A stretch of DNA of 64,000 nucleotides, from positions 1 to 64,000 of the forward strand of contig JANXTA010000014.1 of NCBI GenBank assembly GCA_025356395.1, read 5' to 3'. This document shows positions 8,657-17,475 of this stretch, in pieces (the first letter of the stretch is position 1; every line of letters begins with the position of its first letter). Source of the DNA: Betaproteobacteria bacterium (GTDB lineage Bacteria > Pseudomonadota > Gammaproteobacteria > Burkholderiales > Burkholderiaceae_D). The position numbers and the translations under genes are program-made. Below the pieces are notes generated by a model, which saw only the letters and a program-made list of their open reading frames with translations, searched no databases and had not been told where the DNA came from.

Positions 8657-10408
8657 TCAGGTCGCGCGGACCGCGACGTAACGGCCGGGTGCCGGCTCGA
8701 TGGCCTTGTACTGCGCATTGCCGTAAGCGACCTTCGCCTTGATCTTCTTGCCTGCGAAGCCTGCGAGCCAGTCGTTCCATTCGGTCCACCAGCTTCCAGG
8801 CGTCTCGGTGGCTGCGGCCATCCACGCATCCGCGTCCACCGGGAAGCGACCGCGCGGCGGGTCAAAGGTCCAGTGGCTGCGCTTCTTCTTCGCGGGCGGA
8901 TTGACGACGCCGGCGATATGACCGGATGCGCCGAGCACGAAGCGCTTTGGTCCGGTGAGGATCTGCGTGGTGGCGTAGGCGGCAGGCCAGGGCACGATGT
9001 GATCCTCGCGCGAGCCGTAGATGAAGACCGGCGACTTGATCTTGCCGAGGTCGACCGGCACGCCGCTGACCTCGGTCGCACCGGGCTGCATCAGCCGGTT
9101 CTCGAGATACGTGTTTCGGAGGTACCAGACGAAGAACGGGCCCGGCAGATTGGTGCTGTCGGAGTTCCAGTAGAGCAGGTCGAAGGGCGGCGGCGCTTCG
9201 CCCTTCAGGTAGTTGCTGACGACGTAGTTCCACACCAAGTCGTTCGGCCGCAGGAACGAGAACGAGGTCGCCAGATCGCGGGCCGGCATCAGGCCGATCT
9301 TGCCGCCGTTGACACCGCCCAGCGAGGCCTCGCGCTGGGCGACTGACTGCTCGTCGACGAAGACGTCGAGGATACCGGTGTCGGAGAAATCCAGCAGCGT
9401 GGTCAGCAACGTCAGCGACGCGGCGGGCTGGGCATCGACACCCTTCTCGCGTGCGGCAACGACCGCGAGCGCCGTCGACAGCATCGTCCCGCCGACGCAG
9501 AAGCCGAGCATGTCGATCGTCTTCTGCTTCGAGACGTCACGCGCGACGTCGATCGCACGGATGATGCCTTCCTCGATGTAGTCGCTCCAGGTCAGGCCGG
9601 CCTGCTCGGCCATCGGATTGCGCCAGGAGATCAGGAACACCGTGTGGCCCTGCGTCACGGCGTGCCGAACCAGCGAGTTCTCGGGCTGCAGGTCGAGGAT
9701 GTAGAACTTGTTGATGCACGGCGGCACGATCAGCAGCGGCTTCTCGTAGACCGTGTCGGTCAGCGCCTTGTACTGGATCAGCTGGATGATCTCGTTCTCG
9801 AAGATCACCTGGCCTTCACTGGTGCCGACGTTGCGACCGATCTCGAAGGCCGACTCGTCGGTCATCGAGATGCGGCCCTTGAGCGCATCGGCAAGCAGCA
9901 TCGACAGACCCGATCGCAGGCTCTCACCCTTGGTCTCGACCAGCTTCGTCAACGCGTCCGGATTCATCGCGAGATAGTTCGACGGCGCCATCGCGTCGAC
10001 CCATTGCTGGACCGCGAAACGGATCTTGGCGCGCGTCTTCGCATCGGCTTCCAACGCATCGGCGAGGCCATGGATGAAGCGCGCGTTGAGGAGATAGAGA
10101 TCAGCGAAGAACGCGTGCGGCCCGGTCCACGCCTCGGCGGCGAAACGCTTGTCGGACAACCGTGTCTGGCGATCTTCCGTCGATGACGACCACAACTTCG
10201 AGAGGTCCCGCGTGTAGTCGTTCTGCAGTTCGAGGAGCTTGGCCGGATCGATCTTCAACTGCGCGGAATCGAGAGCAGGCATTGCCTTTGGAAGGCCCGG
10301 CAGGGTCATGCCGCCCCCGAAGGATTTCATCCACTGCATCGGATCGAACAGGCCGACGCCGTGCGGACTGAGGCCGGGAACGGGCCAGGCAAACGGCAGG
10401 CCTTCCAT
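8657..10408 (-). CDS. phaC: Class I polyhydroxyalkanoate synthase
   Basis: Polymerises (R)-3-hydroxyacyl-CoA into PHA granules. The protein is 583 residues, a normal class I size. The lipase-like box GFCVGG places the catalytic cysteine at about residue 304. The catalytic aspartate is in SREDHIVPW and the histidine in GASGHIAGVVNPP. The middle carries the family stretch PPCINKFYILDL. It is the first gene of phaC-phaA-phaB. No class III PhaE or class IV PhaR partner is present, in keeping with class I. Confidence 0.97.
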   Translation of the reverse strand: MEGLPFAWPVPGLSPHGVGLFDPMQWMKSFGGGMTLPGLPKAMPALDSAQLKIDPAKLLELQNDYTRDLSKLWSSSTEDRQTRLSDKRFAAEAWTGPHAFFADLYLLNARFIHGLADALEADAKTRAKIRFAVQQWVDAMAPSNYLAMNPDALTKLVETKGESLRSGLSMLLADALKGRISMTDESAFEIGRNVGTSEGQVIFENEIIQLIQYKALTDTVYEKPLLIVPPCINKFYILDLQPENSLVRHAVTQGHTVFLISWRNPMAEQAGLTWSDYIEEGIIRAIDVARDVSKQKTIDMLGFCVGGTMLSTALAVVAAREKGVDAQPAASLTLLTTLLDFSDTGILDVFVDEQSVAQREASLGGVNGGKIGLMPARDLATSFSFLRPNDLVWNYVVSNYLKGEAPPPFDLLYWNSDSTNLPGPFFVWYLRNTYLENRLMQPGATEVSGVPVDLGKIKSPVFIYGSREDHIVPWPAAYATTQILTGPKRFVLGASGHIAGVVNPPAKKKRSHWTFDPPRGRFPVDADAWMAAATETPGSWWTEWNDWLAGFAGKKIKAKVAYGNAQYKAIEPAPGRYVAVRAT

Positions 10409-10546
10409 GCGGGTCTCCTCGTGTTTTTATGATGTGTGTTGTGATGCGAATGAACGCCCAATTTTGCACGCCCGTCTTCGCGAGTGTCAAATCGGTCAAA
10501 CCCCCACACCCGCTGGCCGGATCGCCAACTTACTGAAGATCGCCGG

Positions 10547-10789
10547 ATGTACATCATCGCCATCGGCTGGATGTTCGTCGTCGTCTGCATGGCCGCTGTG
10601 GAGGCCACGACGAGCTCGTTCCTGGGCGGCATGGGCACCCTCCTGTTCTACGGCCTGCTGCCTCTCGGATTGTTCCTCTGGCTGTTCGGCACGCCGCAGC
10701 GACGGCGTAATCGCAACAAGACCTCACAGCCGACCTCGGGCGCCAGCTTCACGCGCCGGCAACGCGAGACCTCGCAAGACGATCAGTGA
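10547..10789 (+). CDS. Small conserved membrane protein
   Basis: An 80-residue protein with two predicted membrane segments, MYIIAIGWMFVVVCMA and a second around LLFYGLLPLGLFLWLFG. A short basic, polar cytoplasmic tail rich in Arg, Thr and Gln follows. I chose the ATG at 10547 because the hydrophobic segment then starts at once, as in similar small Burkholderiales proteins; the 21 upstream codons in the track look noncoding. Its last bases overlap the end of the convergent pgeF gene by 7 bp. Function unknown. Confidence 0.72.
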   Translation: MYIIAIGWMFVVVCMAAVEATTSSFLGGMGTLLFYGLLPLGLFLWLFGTPQRRRNRNKTSQPTSGASFTRRQRETSQDDQ

Positions 10790-11547
10790 GTGATCCAGAT
10801 CACCGCCGCCATGCGACCGGTGACACCGTCCCGGCGATACGAATAGAAGCGTCGGTCGTCGGTCGCCGTGCAGCAGGCGCTGGAGACGATCTCGCGCACA
10901 CCGCTGGCCGCCAGGCTTAGCCGCGCCAGCGCCGGCAGATCGGCGAGCCACTTGCCGGCGGCGTGCGGCACGAAACACACGCGGACGTCCGCACCGCCTT
11001 TTGCGATGAAGGCTTCGCGCACATCGTCACCGACCTCGAAGCGCGAGGGTCCGATCGCCGGACCGATCCACGCCAGGGTGTCTGCCGGCACGAGTCCGCT
11101 GGCGGTCAACGTCGCTTCGAGGACGCCCCCGACGAGTCCGCGCCATCCCGCATGGGCTGCCGCGACCCGCGTGCCCTGTCGATCGGTGAACAGGACCGGC
11201 ATGCAGTCGGCGACGAGGATCGCGCAGACGCGGCCTGGTTCCTCCGTGAACGAGGCATCGGCTTCGGGCTCGGTCGCCCAGCGCGTCGCTTCGACGACCC
11301 GCGTGCCATGCACCTGCTTGAGCCACGCCGGCTCCGACGGGAGGTGACGCGCGAGGATCACTCGATTGCGGACAACCACGTCGACGTCGTCGCCCGAGCC
11401 GAGGCCGAGGTTCATCCCGCCGCCCGACGACCCGCTCCACCGGTCGGTGCTGACGCCGCCGTCGCGCGTCGTCATCAGCGCGCGCACGCGGCTCGGCACG
11501 GACCAGGCGGGAACGATCCATTCGGCGTGCAGCGCTGCGTCAGTCAT
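10783..11547 (-). CDS. pgeF: Peptidoglycan editing factor/polyphenol oxidase family protein (YfiH/PgeF)
   Basis: A 254-residue member of the multi-copper polyphenol oxidase (DUF152, YfiH/PgeF/LACC1) family. In E. coli the homologue removes misincorporated residues from peptidoglycan precursors. The metal-site segments are visible: HGTRVV, ILVADCMPVLF and AAHAGWRGL. A tract near the C-terminus reads CTATDDRRFYSYRRDG, as expected for the family. The start at 11547 overlaps the rluD stop by 8 bp, which implies coupling to rluD, a common neighbour of this gene. Confidence 0.92.
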   Translation of the reverse strand: MTDAALHAEWIVPAWSVPSRVRALMTTRDGGVSTDRWSGSSGGGMNLGLGSGDDVDVVVRNRVILARHLPSEPAWLKQVHGTRVVEATRWATEPEADASFTEEPGRVCAILVADCMPVLFTDRQGTRVAAAHAGWRGLVGGVLEATLTASGLVPADTLAWIGPAIGPSRFEVGDDVREAFIAKGGADVRVCFVPHAAGKWLADLPALARLSLAASGVREIVSSACCTATDDRRFYSYRRDGVTGRMAAVIWITH

Positions 11548-12643
11548 CGGCCCGCTTGGCCGTGTCCAGAAGGTCATCGAGCTCGAAGCCGAGGGTCGCC
11601 GCGAGCGTCGCGAAGTCCTCCGGCGGTTCGGCCCGCCAGTCCATCGTCTCGCGCGACTCCGGGTGTACGAGACGCAGCTGCCAGGCATGCAATGCCTGAC
11701 GGTCGAAGGCAATGCTCGCGCGCGCGCCGCCGTAGGTCGCGTCGCCCACCAGCGGATGCCCGATGGACTGCAGGTGCACGCGGATCTGATGCGTGCGTCC
11801 GGTCTCGAGCCGACACAGCACCAGCGAAGCACTGCCGCTACGATCCAGATCGACCGACACGAGCGTCTCGAAGCGCGTTGCCGCAGGCTTGGTGCCCGGC
11901 CGCGGCTCGTACTCGTTCGGTAACGGCTTGAACGCGGCCATGCGGGTGCGGTCGCGCGGGTCGCGGCCGATCGCCCAGTCGACGCGGCCCCGCGCGGGCG
12001 GCGTGCCGTGCACGATCGCGAGATAGGTGCGGCCGACCGTGCGTGCCTGCAACTGACGAACGAGGTCGGTCTGCGCGACGATCGTCTTCGCCACGACCAT
12101 CAAGCCCGTCGTGTCCTTGTCGAGCCGATGAACGATGCCGGCCCGCGGGACCTGGGCGAGCGCCGGTGCGTGATGCAGCAGCCCGTTGAGCACGGTGCCG
12201 CTCCAGTTGCCGCTGGCTGGATGGACGACGAGGCCGGCGCGCTTGTCGAGCACCAGGATGGCCGCGTCCTCGTGGACGATGTCGAGCGCGATCTCCTCGG
12301 GCAGGAAGGCGCTCTCGTCGTCGCTGGCCTGGGGCGCGACCCGGACCGAGTCGCCCTTCCAGACCGGATCGCGCGTGGCGGCCACGCGGCCCTCGACCGC
12401 GACGTGGCCGTCACTGATCCAGCGCTGGATGCGGCTGCGCGAATACGCCGGCATCCGCGCAGCGAGCCACTTGTCGAGTCGTCCGCCATCAGCCTCGGCG
12501 CCTGCGACGAAGACCACCGCGTCGAGCTTCGCGGGGCCGTCGTCCGAGGCCGCGGCGCCCGGCATTTCGCCCTGCTGCGGCTCGAGGTCGTCGTCATCCC
12601 ATCGGCTATACTCGACGGCTTCGATTGAGGCGGGTTGCGGCAT
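11540..12643 (-). CDS. rluD: 23S rRNA pseudouridine synthase RluD
   Basis: Makes pseudouridine in helix 69 of 23S rRNA. The protein is 367 residues. A roughly 45-residue acidic N-terminal extension precedes the S4 RNA-binding domain (RLDKWLAARMPAYSRSRIQRWI). The catalytic aspartate lies in HRLDKDTTGLMVVAKT, and the C-terminal RTHQIRVHLQSIGHPLVGD is a family signature. The start is adjacent to the divergent bamD, an arrangement often seen in betaproteobacteria, and the gene overlaps pgeF. Confidence 0.95.
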   Translation of the reverse strand: MPQPASIEAVEYSRWDDDDLEPQQGEMPGAAASDDGPAKLDAVVFVAGAEADGGRLDKWLAARMPAYSRSRIQRWISDGHVAVEGRVAATRDPVWKGDSVRVAPQASDDESAFLPEEIALDIVHEDAAILVLDKRAGLVVHPASGNWSGTVLNGLLHHAPALAQVPRAGIVHRLDKDTTGLMVVAKTIVAQTDLVRQLQARTVGRTYLAIVHGTPPARGRVDWAIGRDPRDRTRMAAFKPLPNEYEPRPGTKPAATRFETLVSVDLDRSGSASLVLCRLETGRTHQIRVHLQSIGHPLVGDATYGGARASIAFDRQALHAWQLRLVHPESRETMDWRAEPPEDFATLAATLGFELDDLLDTAKRADD

Positions 12644-12674
12644 GAATAACGTTGCTTTTCAGGAAGATGCGTCG

Positions 12675-13520
12675 ATGCAGGAATCATCAAGCGAGATGTT
12701 GAACGCGATCGCTCCGAAGGGTCGCGCGTTCGGCTTGCGGCTTGCGGCTTCCACGTCGCTCGCGGTCGCGATGCTGCTCGGTGGTTGCGGCGTCTTCAGC
12801 GGCGACTCAAGCGACAAGACGGCCAACTGGAGCGCACAGAGATTGTATTCGGAGGCCGAGGACGAGATGTCCGCAGGCGGCTACACGCAGGCCATCAAGT
12901 ACTTCGAGCAACTGCAGTCGCGCTTTCCGTTCGGTCGCTTCGCGCAGCAGGCGCAGATGGAGATCGCATACGCGCAGTACAAGGACGGCGAGAAGGAACT
13001 GGCACTCGCCGCGTCCGACCGCTTCCTCAAGCAGTACCCCAACAGCCCCAACGCCGACTACGTCTGGTATCTCAAGGGGCTGGTCAACTTCAACGACAAC
13101 CTGGGATTGCTCGGATCGATCACGCAGCAGGACCTGACGGAGCGCGATCCGAAGGCGTTGCGCGATGCCTTCGACGGATTCCGTGAACTCGTCACGCGCT
13201 ACCCGGAGAGCAAGTACACGCCCGATGCCGTGGTGCGGCTCAAGTACCTCGTCAACGCCATGGCCGCGCACGAAGTGCATGTGGCGCGTTATTACCTGCG
13301 TCGCGGGGCCTATGTCGCTGCGGCCAACCGCGCCGAGATCGTTATCCAGCAGTACCAACAGGCGCCGGCCGTGCGCGATGCACTCGAGGTGATGGTCGCC
13401 GCCTACGACGGCCTGTCGATGAAGGATCTGCGCGACGATGCACGACGCGTGCTCGACACCAACTTCCCCAAGTCAGGGGATACGGTCAAGGAAAAGAGCC
13501 CGTGGTGGAAGGTCTGGTAA
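12675..13520 (+). CDS. bamD: Outer membrane protein assembly lipoprotein BamD
   Basis: BamD is the essential lipoprotein of the BAM complex that inserts beta-barrel proteins into the outer membrane. The signal peptide ends in the lipobox LLGGC, and tetratricopeptide repeats follow (ARRAY-like YSEAEDEMSAGGYTQAIKYF is the first). I chose ATG 12675, which has AGGAAG eight bases upstream; ATG 12642 is an alternative that adds 11 residues and would overlap rluD. A TATACT box at about 12607 lies inside rluD and may be its promoter. The 3' end overlaps the convergent helicase gene by 35 bp. Confidence 0.92.
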   Translation: MQESSSEMLNAIAPKGRAFGLRLAASTSLAVAMLLGGCGVFSGDSSDKTANWSAQRLYSEAEDEMSAGGYTQAIKYFEQLQSRFPFGRFAQQAQMEIAYAQYKDGEKELALAASDRFLKQYPNSPNADYVWYLKGLVNFNDNLGLLGSITQQDLTERDPKALRDAFDGFRELVTRYPESKYTPDAVVRLKYLVNAMAAHEVHVARYYLRRGAYVAAANRAEIVIQQYQQAPAVRDALEVMVAAYDGLSMKDLRDDARRVLDTNFPKSGDTVKEKSPWWKVW

Positions 13521-15510
13521 GCGCCGGACCTGCTTCAGTCACGACGGATTCGGAATCGTCGAAGAACGCCGTCGCGACGCTCTCGTCGCGGGTCCGCCTG
13601 AACGGTGGCAGGCTTTGCCAGATGCGGCGTCCGTAAGGTTTCGTCACCAGGCGCGGGTCGCAGATCATCAGCACGCCACGATCCGACTCGTCCCGGATCA
13701 AACGTCCGGCACCCTGCTTCAGGCTGATCACCGCGGTCGGCAGCTGATAGTCCATGAACGGATTGCCGCCCCGCTTGGCCAGCGCGTCGAGGCGCGCGGC
13801 CAGCACCGGATCGTCGGGCGGTGCGAACGGCAGCTTGTCGATCACCACCAGCGACAGCGCCCGGCCGCGGACGTCGATCCCTTCCCAAAAACTCTGACTG
13901 CCGACCAGCACCGCATTGCCGGTGCGACGGAAGCGTTCGAGCAACTCGCTGCGGCTCCCCTCGCCCTGCATCAGCAACGGGAAGTCGACGTCTTCCGTTT
14001 CGATGCGGGCGCGCAGCAGCTCTCCGGCGGCCCGCACCGCGCGCAGCGTCGTACAGAGCACGAAGGTCCGCCCGCCCGCCGCGCGGATCAACGGCCACGC
14101 CGCATGCACAACCGCGGTCGTGTAACCCGAGGACAGGGGATCGGGCAAGCCCTCGGGCAGATAGAGCAGCCCCTGCGTGCCGTAGTCGAACGGGCTCGGC
14201 CAGCTGCGGGCGTCACTCGACGACAGCCCGAGCTGCGCGGTGAAATGCTCGAAGTCGTTCTTCACGGCCAGCGTGGCCGACGTAAAGATCCAGGCCCGCG
14301 GCGTGCCTTCCCGTTCGCGATTGAAGACCTCGGCGACCGACAGCGGCGTGCGATGCAGCTGCAGGGTCTGCGTGAAAGCCTCGAGCCAGCGAACCGTCGG
14401 CGTCGAGGTCTCGGCCCGGTCGCCTTCCACCCAGCGACCGATGCGTTCGGACAATTGCAGCGCACGGCGCCAGCATTGTTCAAGCGATTCGGCGCGTTCG
14501 GCCTGGCGCTCGAGGATCGCCGCGAGTTCCTTGAGCACACCATGTACGTGACCGAGGGCCGCATGGAAGGGGGCGCTGGGCGGCAGCTGAGTGAAGTTGA
14601 GCCGCTGCACGTCGGCGCCGAGCGAGAGCCGCAGGTCGCGCGTCGCTTTCTCGAGCGGCGCGATGGCATTAACCCACGTCAACGCGTCGCGGGCGCGTGT
14701 GTGACCTTCGGCCAGCACGTCGCGCGCCAGTTCCATCAACTGCGCCGTCGACACGACCTCGCCGAAGAACAGCGTCGCGGTCTCGGGCAACTGATGCGCT
14801 TCGTCGAAAACCACCGTGTTCGCGGTGGGTAGGAGGTCGGTGATGCCTTCGTCGCGCAGCACCAGGTCCGCGAAGAAGAGATGGTGATTGACGACCACGA
14901 CATCGGCTTCCTGCGCCGCGCGGCGCGCCTTCATCACGAAGCACTCGCGGTAGTGCGCGCATTCGGCGCCGAGACAGTTGTCGCGCGTCGACGTGACCAG
15001 ATTCCAGATCGGCGCCTGCTCGGGGACCTCGGCGAGCTCGGCCCGATCGCCGCTGCCTGTCGATTGCGCGAAGCGGACGATCGATCGCAGATGCACCGCG
15101 TCCTGGCGCGACGTCAGGCGACCGTTCTCCTGTGTGCGCTTGAGGTGCTCGTGGCAGACGTAGTTGGACCGTCCCTTCAGCAGCGCGACGGTGACGGGCG
15201 CCTGCAACGCGGCACGGACCATCGGCACGTCCTTGCGGAACAGCTGGTCCTGCAGGGTCTTGGTGCCGGTCGACACGATCACCTTGCCGCCCCACAGCAA
15301 CGCGGGCACGAGATAGGCGAAGGTCTTGCCGGTCCCGGTCCCCGCCTCGGCGATCAGCGTGCCGCAGCGGTCGATCGCATCGGACACGGCCTCGGCCATC
15401 TCGATCTGGCCATCACGTGCGCGATACCCCTGCACGTGCGTCGCCAATGCACCGCTCGCCGAGAAGATCTCCGCAAGGGCCGCATGTCGGTCGTGTGCAG
15501 GGGAAGCCAA
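13486..15510 (-). CDS. ATP-dependent DNA helicase, DinG/YoaA family
   Basis: An XPD-like Fe-S helicase of about 674 residues. Walker A is EAGTGTGKTFAY and the Walker B DEAH box is VVFDEAHQLPE. The four cysteines of the Fe-S domain are in NYVCHEH, CLGAEC and HYREC. C-terminal helicase motifs include GSQSFWEGIDVRG and QGAGRLIRDESDRG. Without the N-terminal features of true DinG it is closer to YoaA. The track ORF continues upstream into the next gene in a serine/arginine-rich shadow. No ATG fits the conserved N-terminus, so I use the TTG at 15510, a tentative choice. Confidence 0.88.
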   Translation of the reverse strand: MASPAHDRHAALAEIFSASGALATHVQGYRARDGQIEMAEAVSDAIDRCGTLIAEAGTGTGKTFAYLVPALLWGGKVIVSTGTKTLQDQLFRKDVPMVRAALQAPVTVALLKGRSNYVCHEHLKRTQENGRLTSRQDAVHLRSIVRFAQSTGSGDRAELAEVPEQAPIWNLVTSTRDNCLGAECAHYRECFVMKARRAAQEADVVVVNHHLFFADLVLRDEGITDLLPTANTVVFDEAHQLPETATLFFGEVVSTAQLMELARDVLAEGHTRARDALTWVNAIAPLEKATRDLRLSLGADVQRLNFTQLPPSAPFHAALGHVHGVLKELAAILERQAERAESLEQCWRRALQLSERIGRWVEGDRAETSTPTVRWLEAFTQTLQLHRTPLSVAEVFNREREGTPRAWIFTSATLAVKNDFEHFTAQLGLSSSDARSWPSPFDYGTQGLLYLPEGLPDPLSSGYTTAVVHAAWPLIRAAGGRTFVLCTTLRAVRAAGELLRARIETEDVDFPLLMQGEGSRSELLERFRRTGNAVLVGSQSFWEGIDVRGRALSLVVIDKLPFAPPDDPVLAARLDALAKRGGNPFMDYQLPTAVISLKQGAGRLIRDESDRGVLMICDPRLVTKPYGRRIWQSLPPFRRTRDESVATAFFDDSESVVTEAGPALTRPSTTGSFP

Positions 15511-15592
15511 CGCGATGAAAGTAGAAGGGGTGGCGCGCGGCAGTGGCCACGCGCGCAAGCAGGCTGCGGAGGATGACCCGGTGGAACCGCGC

Positions 15593-15790
15593 TCAGGCCG
15601 GAATATCGGGCACGAGCTGGATCTGCAACTGCAGGATCTGGTCCTTGATCTGCAGCTTCTTTTTCTTGAAGCGCCGCAACTGAAGTTCGTCGTGTCCCGC
15701 AATCGCAACCAACCGTGCGATCACGTCGTCCAGGTCGCGATGCTCGACCTGGAGATCGATGATGCGGTAGTGAGTGACTTGGTCTTCCAT
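15593..15790 (-). CDS. YdcH-like DUF465 protein
   Basis: A 65-residue, strongly charged helical protein of the YdcH/DUF465 family, whose function is unknown. The FKKKKLQIKDQI segment is the family's recognisable lysine-rich end. ATG 15790 gives MEDQVTHYRIIDL; the longer track ORF runs 27 codons upstream across the divergent gap. It is likely the first gene of a unit with the DinG-like helicase, 82 bp downstream. Confidence 0.8.
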   Translation of the reverse strand: MEDQVTHYRIIDLQVEHRDLDDVIARLVAIAGHDELQLRRFKKKKLQIKDQILQLQIQLVPDIPA

Positions 15791-15855
15791 GGGTAAGGCG
15801 GCCTCGCGGTGCATGCCATAATGCGTCGGATATCCATTGTAAAGCCGCATCTGCG

Positions 15856-16710
15856 ATGCCTGAGCGTTCACAACTCGGAGTTACAGCCTCAGGCACCGCG
15901 ACACCCCCCTCGCTACGCATCACCGCCTGCACCGGCCAGCACATCGGCGACCGTGCCGAACAGCAGGACCGGGTCGGCATCTTCACATCGCGCCGACTGC
16001 CCGACTCCGCATTGTTCATCCTCGCCGACGGCATGGGCGGCAAAACTGGCGGCGCGATGGCGGCGCAACAGGTGATGAGCACGGCGAAGAATTTGTTCGC
16101 CGAATACTCGATCGGCGAGTCCATCCAGTCGCTGCTGACCGAGATCGTCAACGAGGCGCATCTCGTCATCCGGCTCTCGGCACTGTCGACGGAGAAGGAA
16201 CCGCACAGCACGCTGGCGGCTCTCGTCGTGCAACCGCACCGTGCGGATTGGGCTCATGTGGGCGACAGCCGAATCTACCGCTTCAACGGCGGCAACCTGG
16301 TCGGCCGCACCACCGACCATTCCTACGTCGAGCAACTCGTCAGCGAAGGCAAGCTCGATCGCAAGGGAGCCAACTCGCATCGGCTGTCCAACCTCCTGAC
16401 GCACGCTCTCGGCACCAACAAGCAGCCGTCCATCAACTTCGGCTGTGTCGAAACGCTGTCGTCGGGCGATACCTTCTTCCTCTGCAGCGACGGCCTGTGG
16501 CACTACTTCACGGACAACGAACTCGCGATGCTGCTCGAAACCTATCCCCCGCGCAAGGCTTCCGAGCGCCTGATCCACATCGCGCGCGAGCGAGCCGACG
16601 GCGGTGGCGACAACTGCACGCTCGCGATCGTCCGCATGGAACCGATCGAGTCGGTCGTGCCGGCTCGGGTCCCGCAGGTCGACTATCCGATCCGCCCGCC
16701 CCGCATCTGA
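15856..16710 (+). CDS. PP2C-family serine/threonine protein phosphatase
   Basis: A 284-residue metal-dependent phosphatase. Metal-binding motifs of the PPM fold are present in order: GDRAEQQDR, ADGMGG, VGDSRIYRF, SDGLWHYF and GGGDNCTLAIVR. It removes phosphate from Ser/Thr residues; no partner kinase gene is adjacent, so the substrate cannot be deduced. It has no membrane segment or signal peptide and should be cytoplasmic. The gene is divergent from the YdcH-like gene with a 65-bp gap. The ATG at 15856 is the track start; no better start is visible. Confidence 0.9.
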   Translation: MPERSQLGVTASGTATPPSLRITACTGQHIGDRAEQQDRVGIFTSRRLPDSALFILADGMGGKTGGAMAAQQVMSTAKNLFAEYSIGESIQSLLTEIVNEAHLVIRLSALSTEKEPHSTLAALVVQPHRADWAHVGDSRIYRFNGGNLVGRTTDHSYVEQLVSEGKLDRKGANSHRLSNLLTHALGTNKQPSINFGCVETLSSGDTFFLCSDGLWHYFTDNELAMLLETYPPRKASERLIHIARERADGGGDNCTLAIVRMEPIESVVPARVPQVDYPIRPPRI

Positions 16711-16722
16711 CCGCTCGCGCCG

Positions 16723-17475
16723 TCAGGGCCTGACCGTCGCCGCGGTCTTCGCGTCCTTCGCAGCCTTCTCTTCCCCACGCCGCTTGCGATCGGCATCCTT
16801 CGCCGCGATCCTGCGCGCGATCTCCTGCTGGTGCGTCCTGGCTTCCGTCACTTTCGTGGTGTAGCCAGCCGCGTTCTTCGCGCGCTGCGCGGCTTCGGTC
16901 GCGGGCACCGGCACCGGCGGCTTCTTGGCGGTGGGCTTGCGGTTCTTCGCCGATTCAGCGGCGGCCGCCGCGTCGCGTTTCGCTCGCGTTTGCTTCTCGT
17001 CGTAGCTCTGACGATTGCGTGACCGCTGCTCGGTATCCGCCTTCTGCCCGGCCACGCGCTCGGACTCGCGTCGCGCCCGGTCCGCATCGAGCTTGTCGGC
17101 GTGGTCCTTGCGCTTGAAACGATTCGCCTCGAGCTCGACCCCGTCGATCTCGCTCAGACGCTTGCGTTGCAGTTCACGCGCCTTGTCGAGACAGTCGTTG
17201 ACCATGAAGGTCGTCATGCAGCCGCGCGAGTCGGACTTGTATCCCTTCTCTACCTGGCCCTTCGCCCCGGCCGTCGCCGCGAGTGCAGCGTCCGCCCGCT
17301 CGACCGAATCGATAGTGGACGAAGGAAACTGCGCCCGCAGCGAGCCCAGTTCGGGAGCCGGCCGGGCGGCGATGCCTGCGGTGGAAGTCAGCGCCAGCAG
17401 CGGCGCGATCGCCCAGCCGAGCCGGAACAATCGATCAGATTTTTTTGAGGAGCGCATCGGCGGATTATCGAACAT
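16723..17475 (-). CDS. Hypothetical exported charged coiled-coil protein
   Basis: I do not recognise a family with certainty. The 250-residue protein starts with a signal-peptide-like segment (RLFRLGWAIAPLLALTSTAGIAA). A short region with a possible disulfide pair follows (RGCMTTFMVNDCLDKAR). The rest is a long, highly charged region rich in Lys, Arg, Ala and Glu, probably a helical coiled coil, with a KKPPVPVPA linker. The ATG at 17475 overlaps the zapE stop as TGATG, suggesting coupling; the ATG at 17457 is a plausible alternative. It is the last gene of the odh-zapE run. Confidence 0.7.
   Translation of the reverse strand: MFDNPPMRSSKKSDRLFRLGWAIAPLLALTSTAGIAARPAPELGSLRAQFPSSTIDSVERADAALAATAGAKGQVEKGYKSDSRGCMTTFMVNDCLDKARELQRKRLSEIDGVELEANRFKRKDHADKLDADRARRESERVAGQKADTEQRSRNRQSYDEKQTRAKRDAAAAAESAKNRKPTAKKPPVPVPATEAAQRAKNAAGYTTKVTEARTHQQEIARRIAAKDADRKRRGEEKAAKDAKTAATVRP

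Noticed and set aside
13438-14832. 464-residue plus-strand ORF opposite the DinG-like helicase
   Set aside because: Antisense to conserved helicase motifs; composition is that of a shadow frame.
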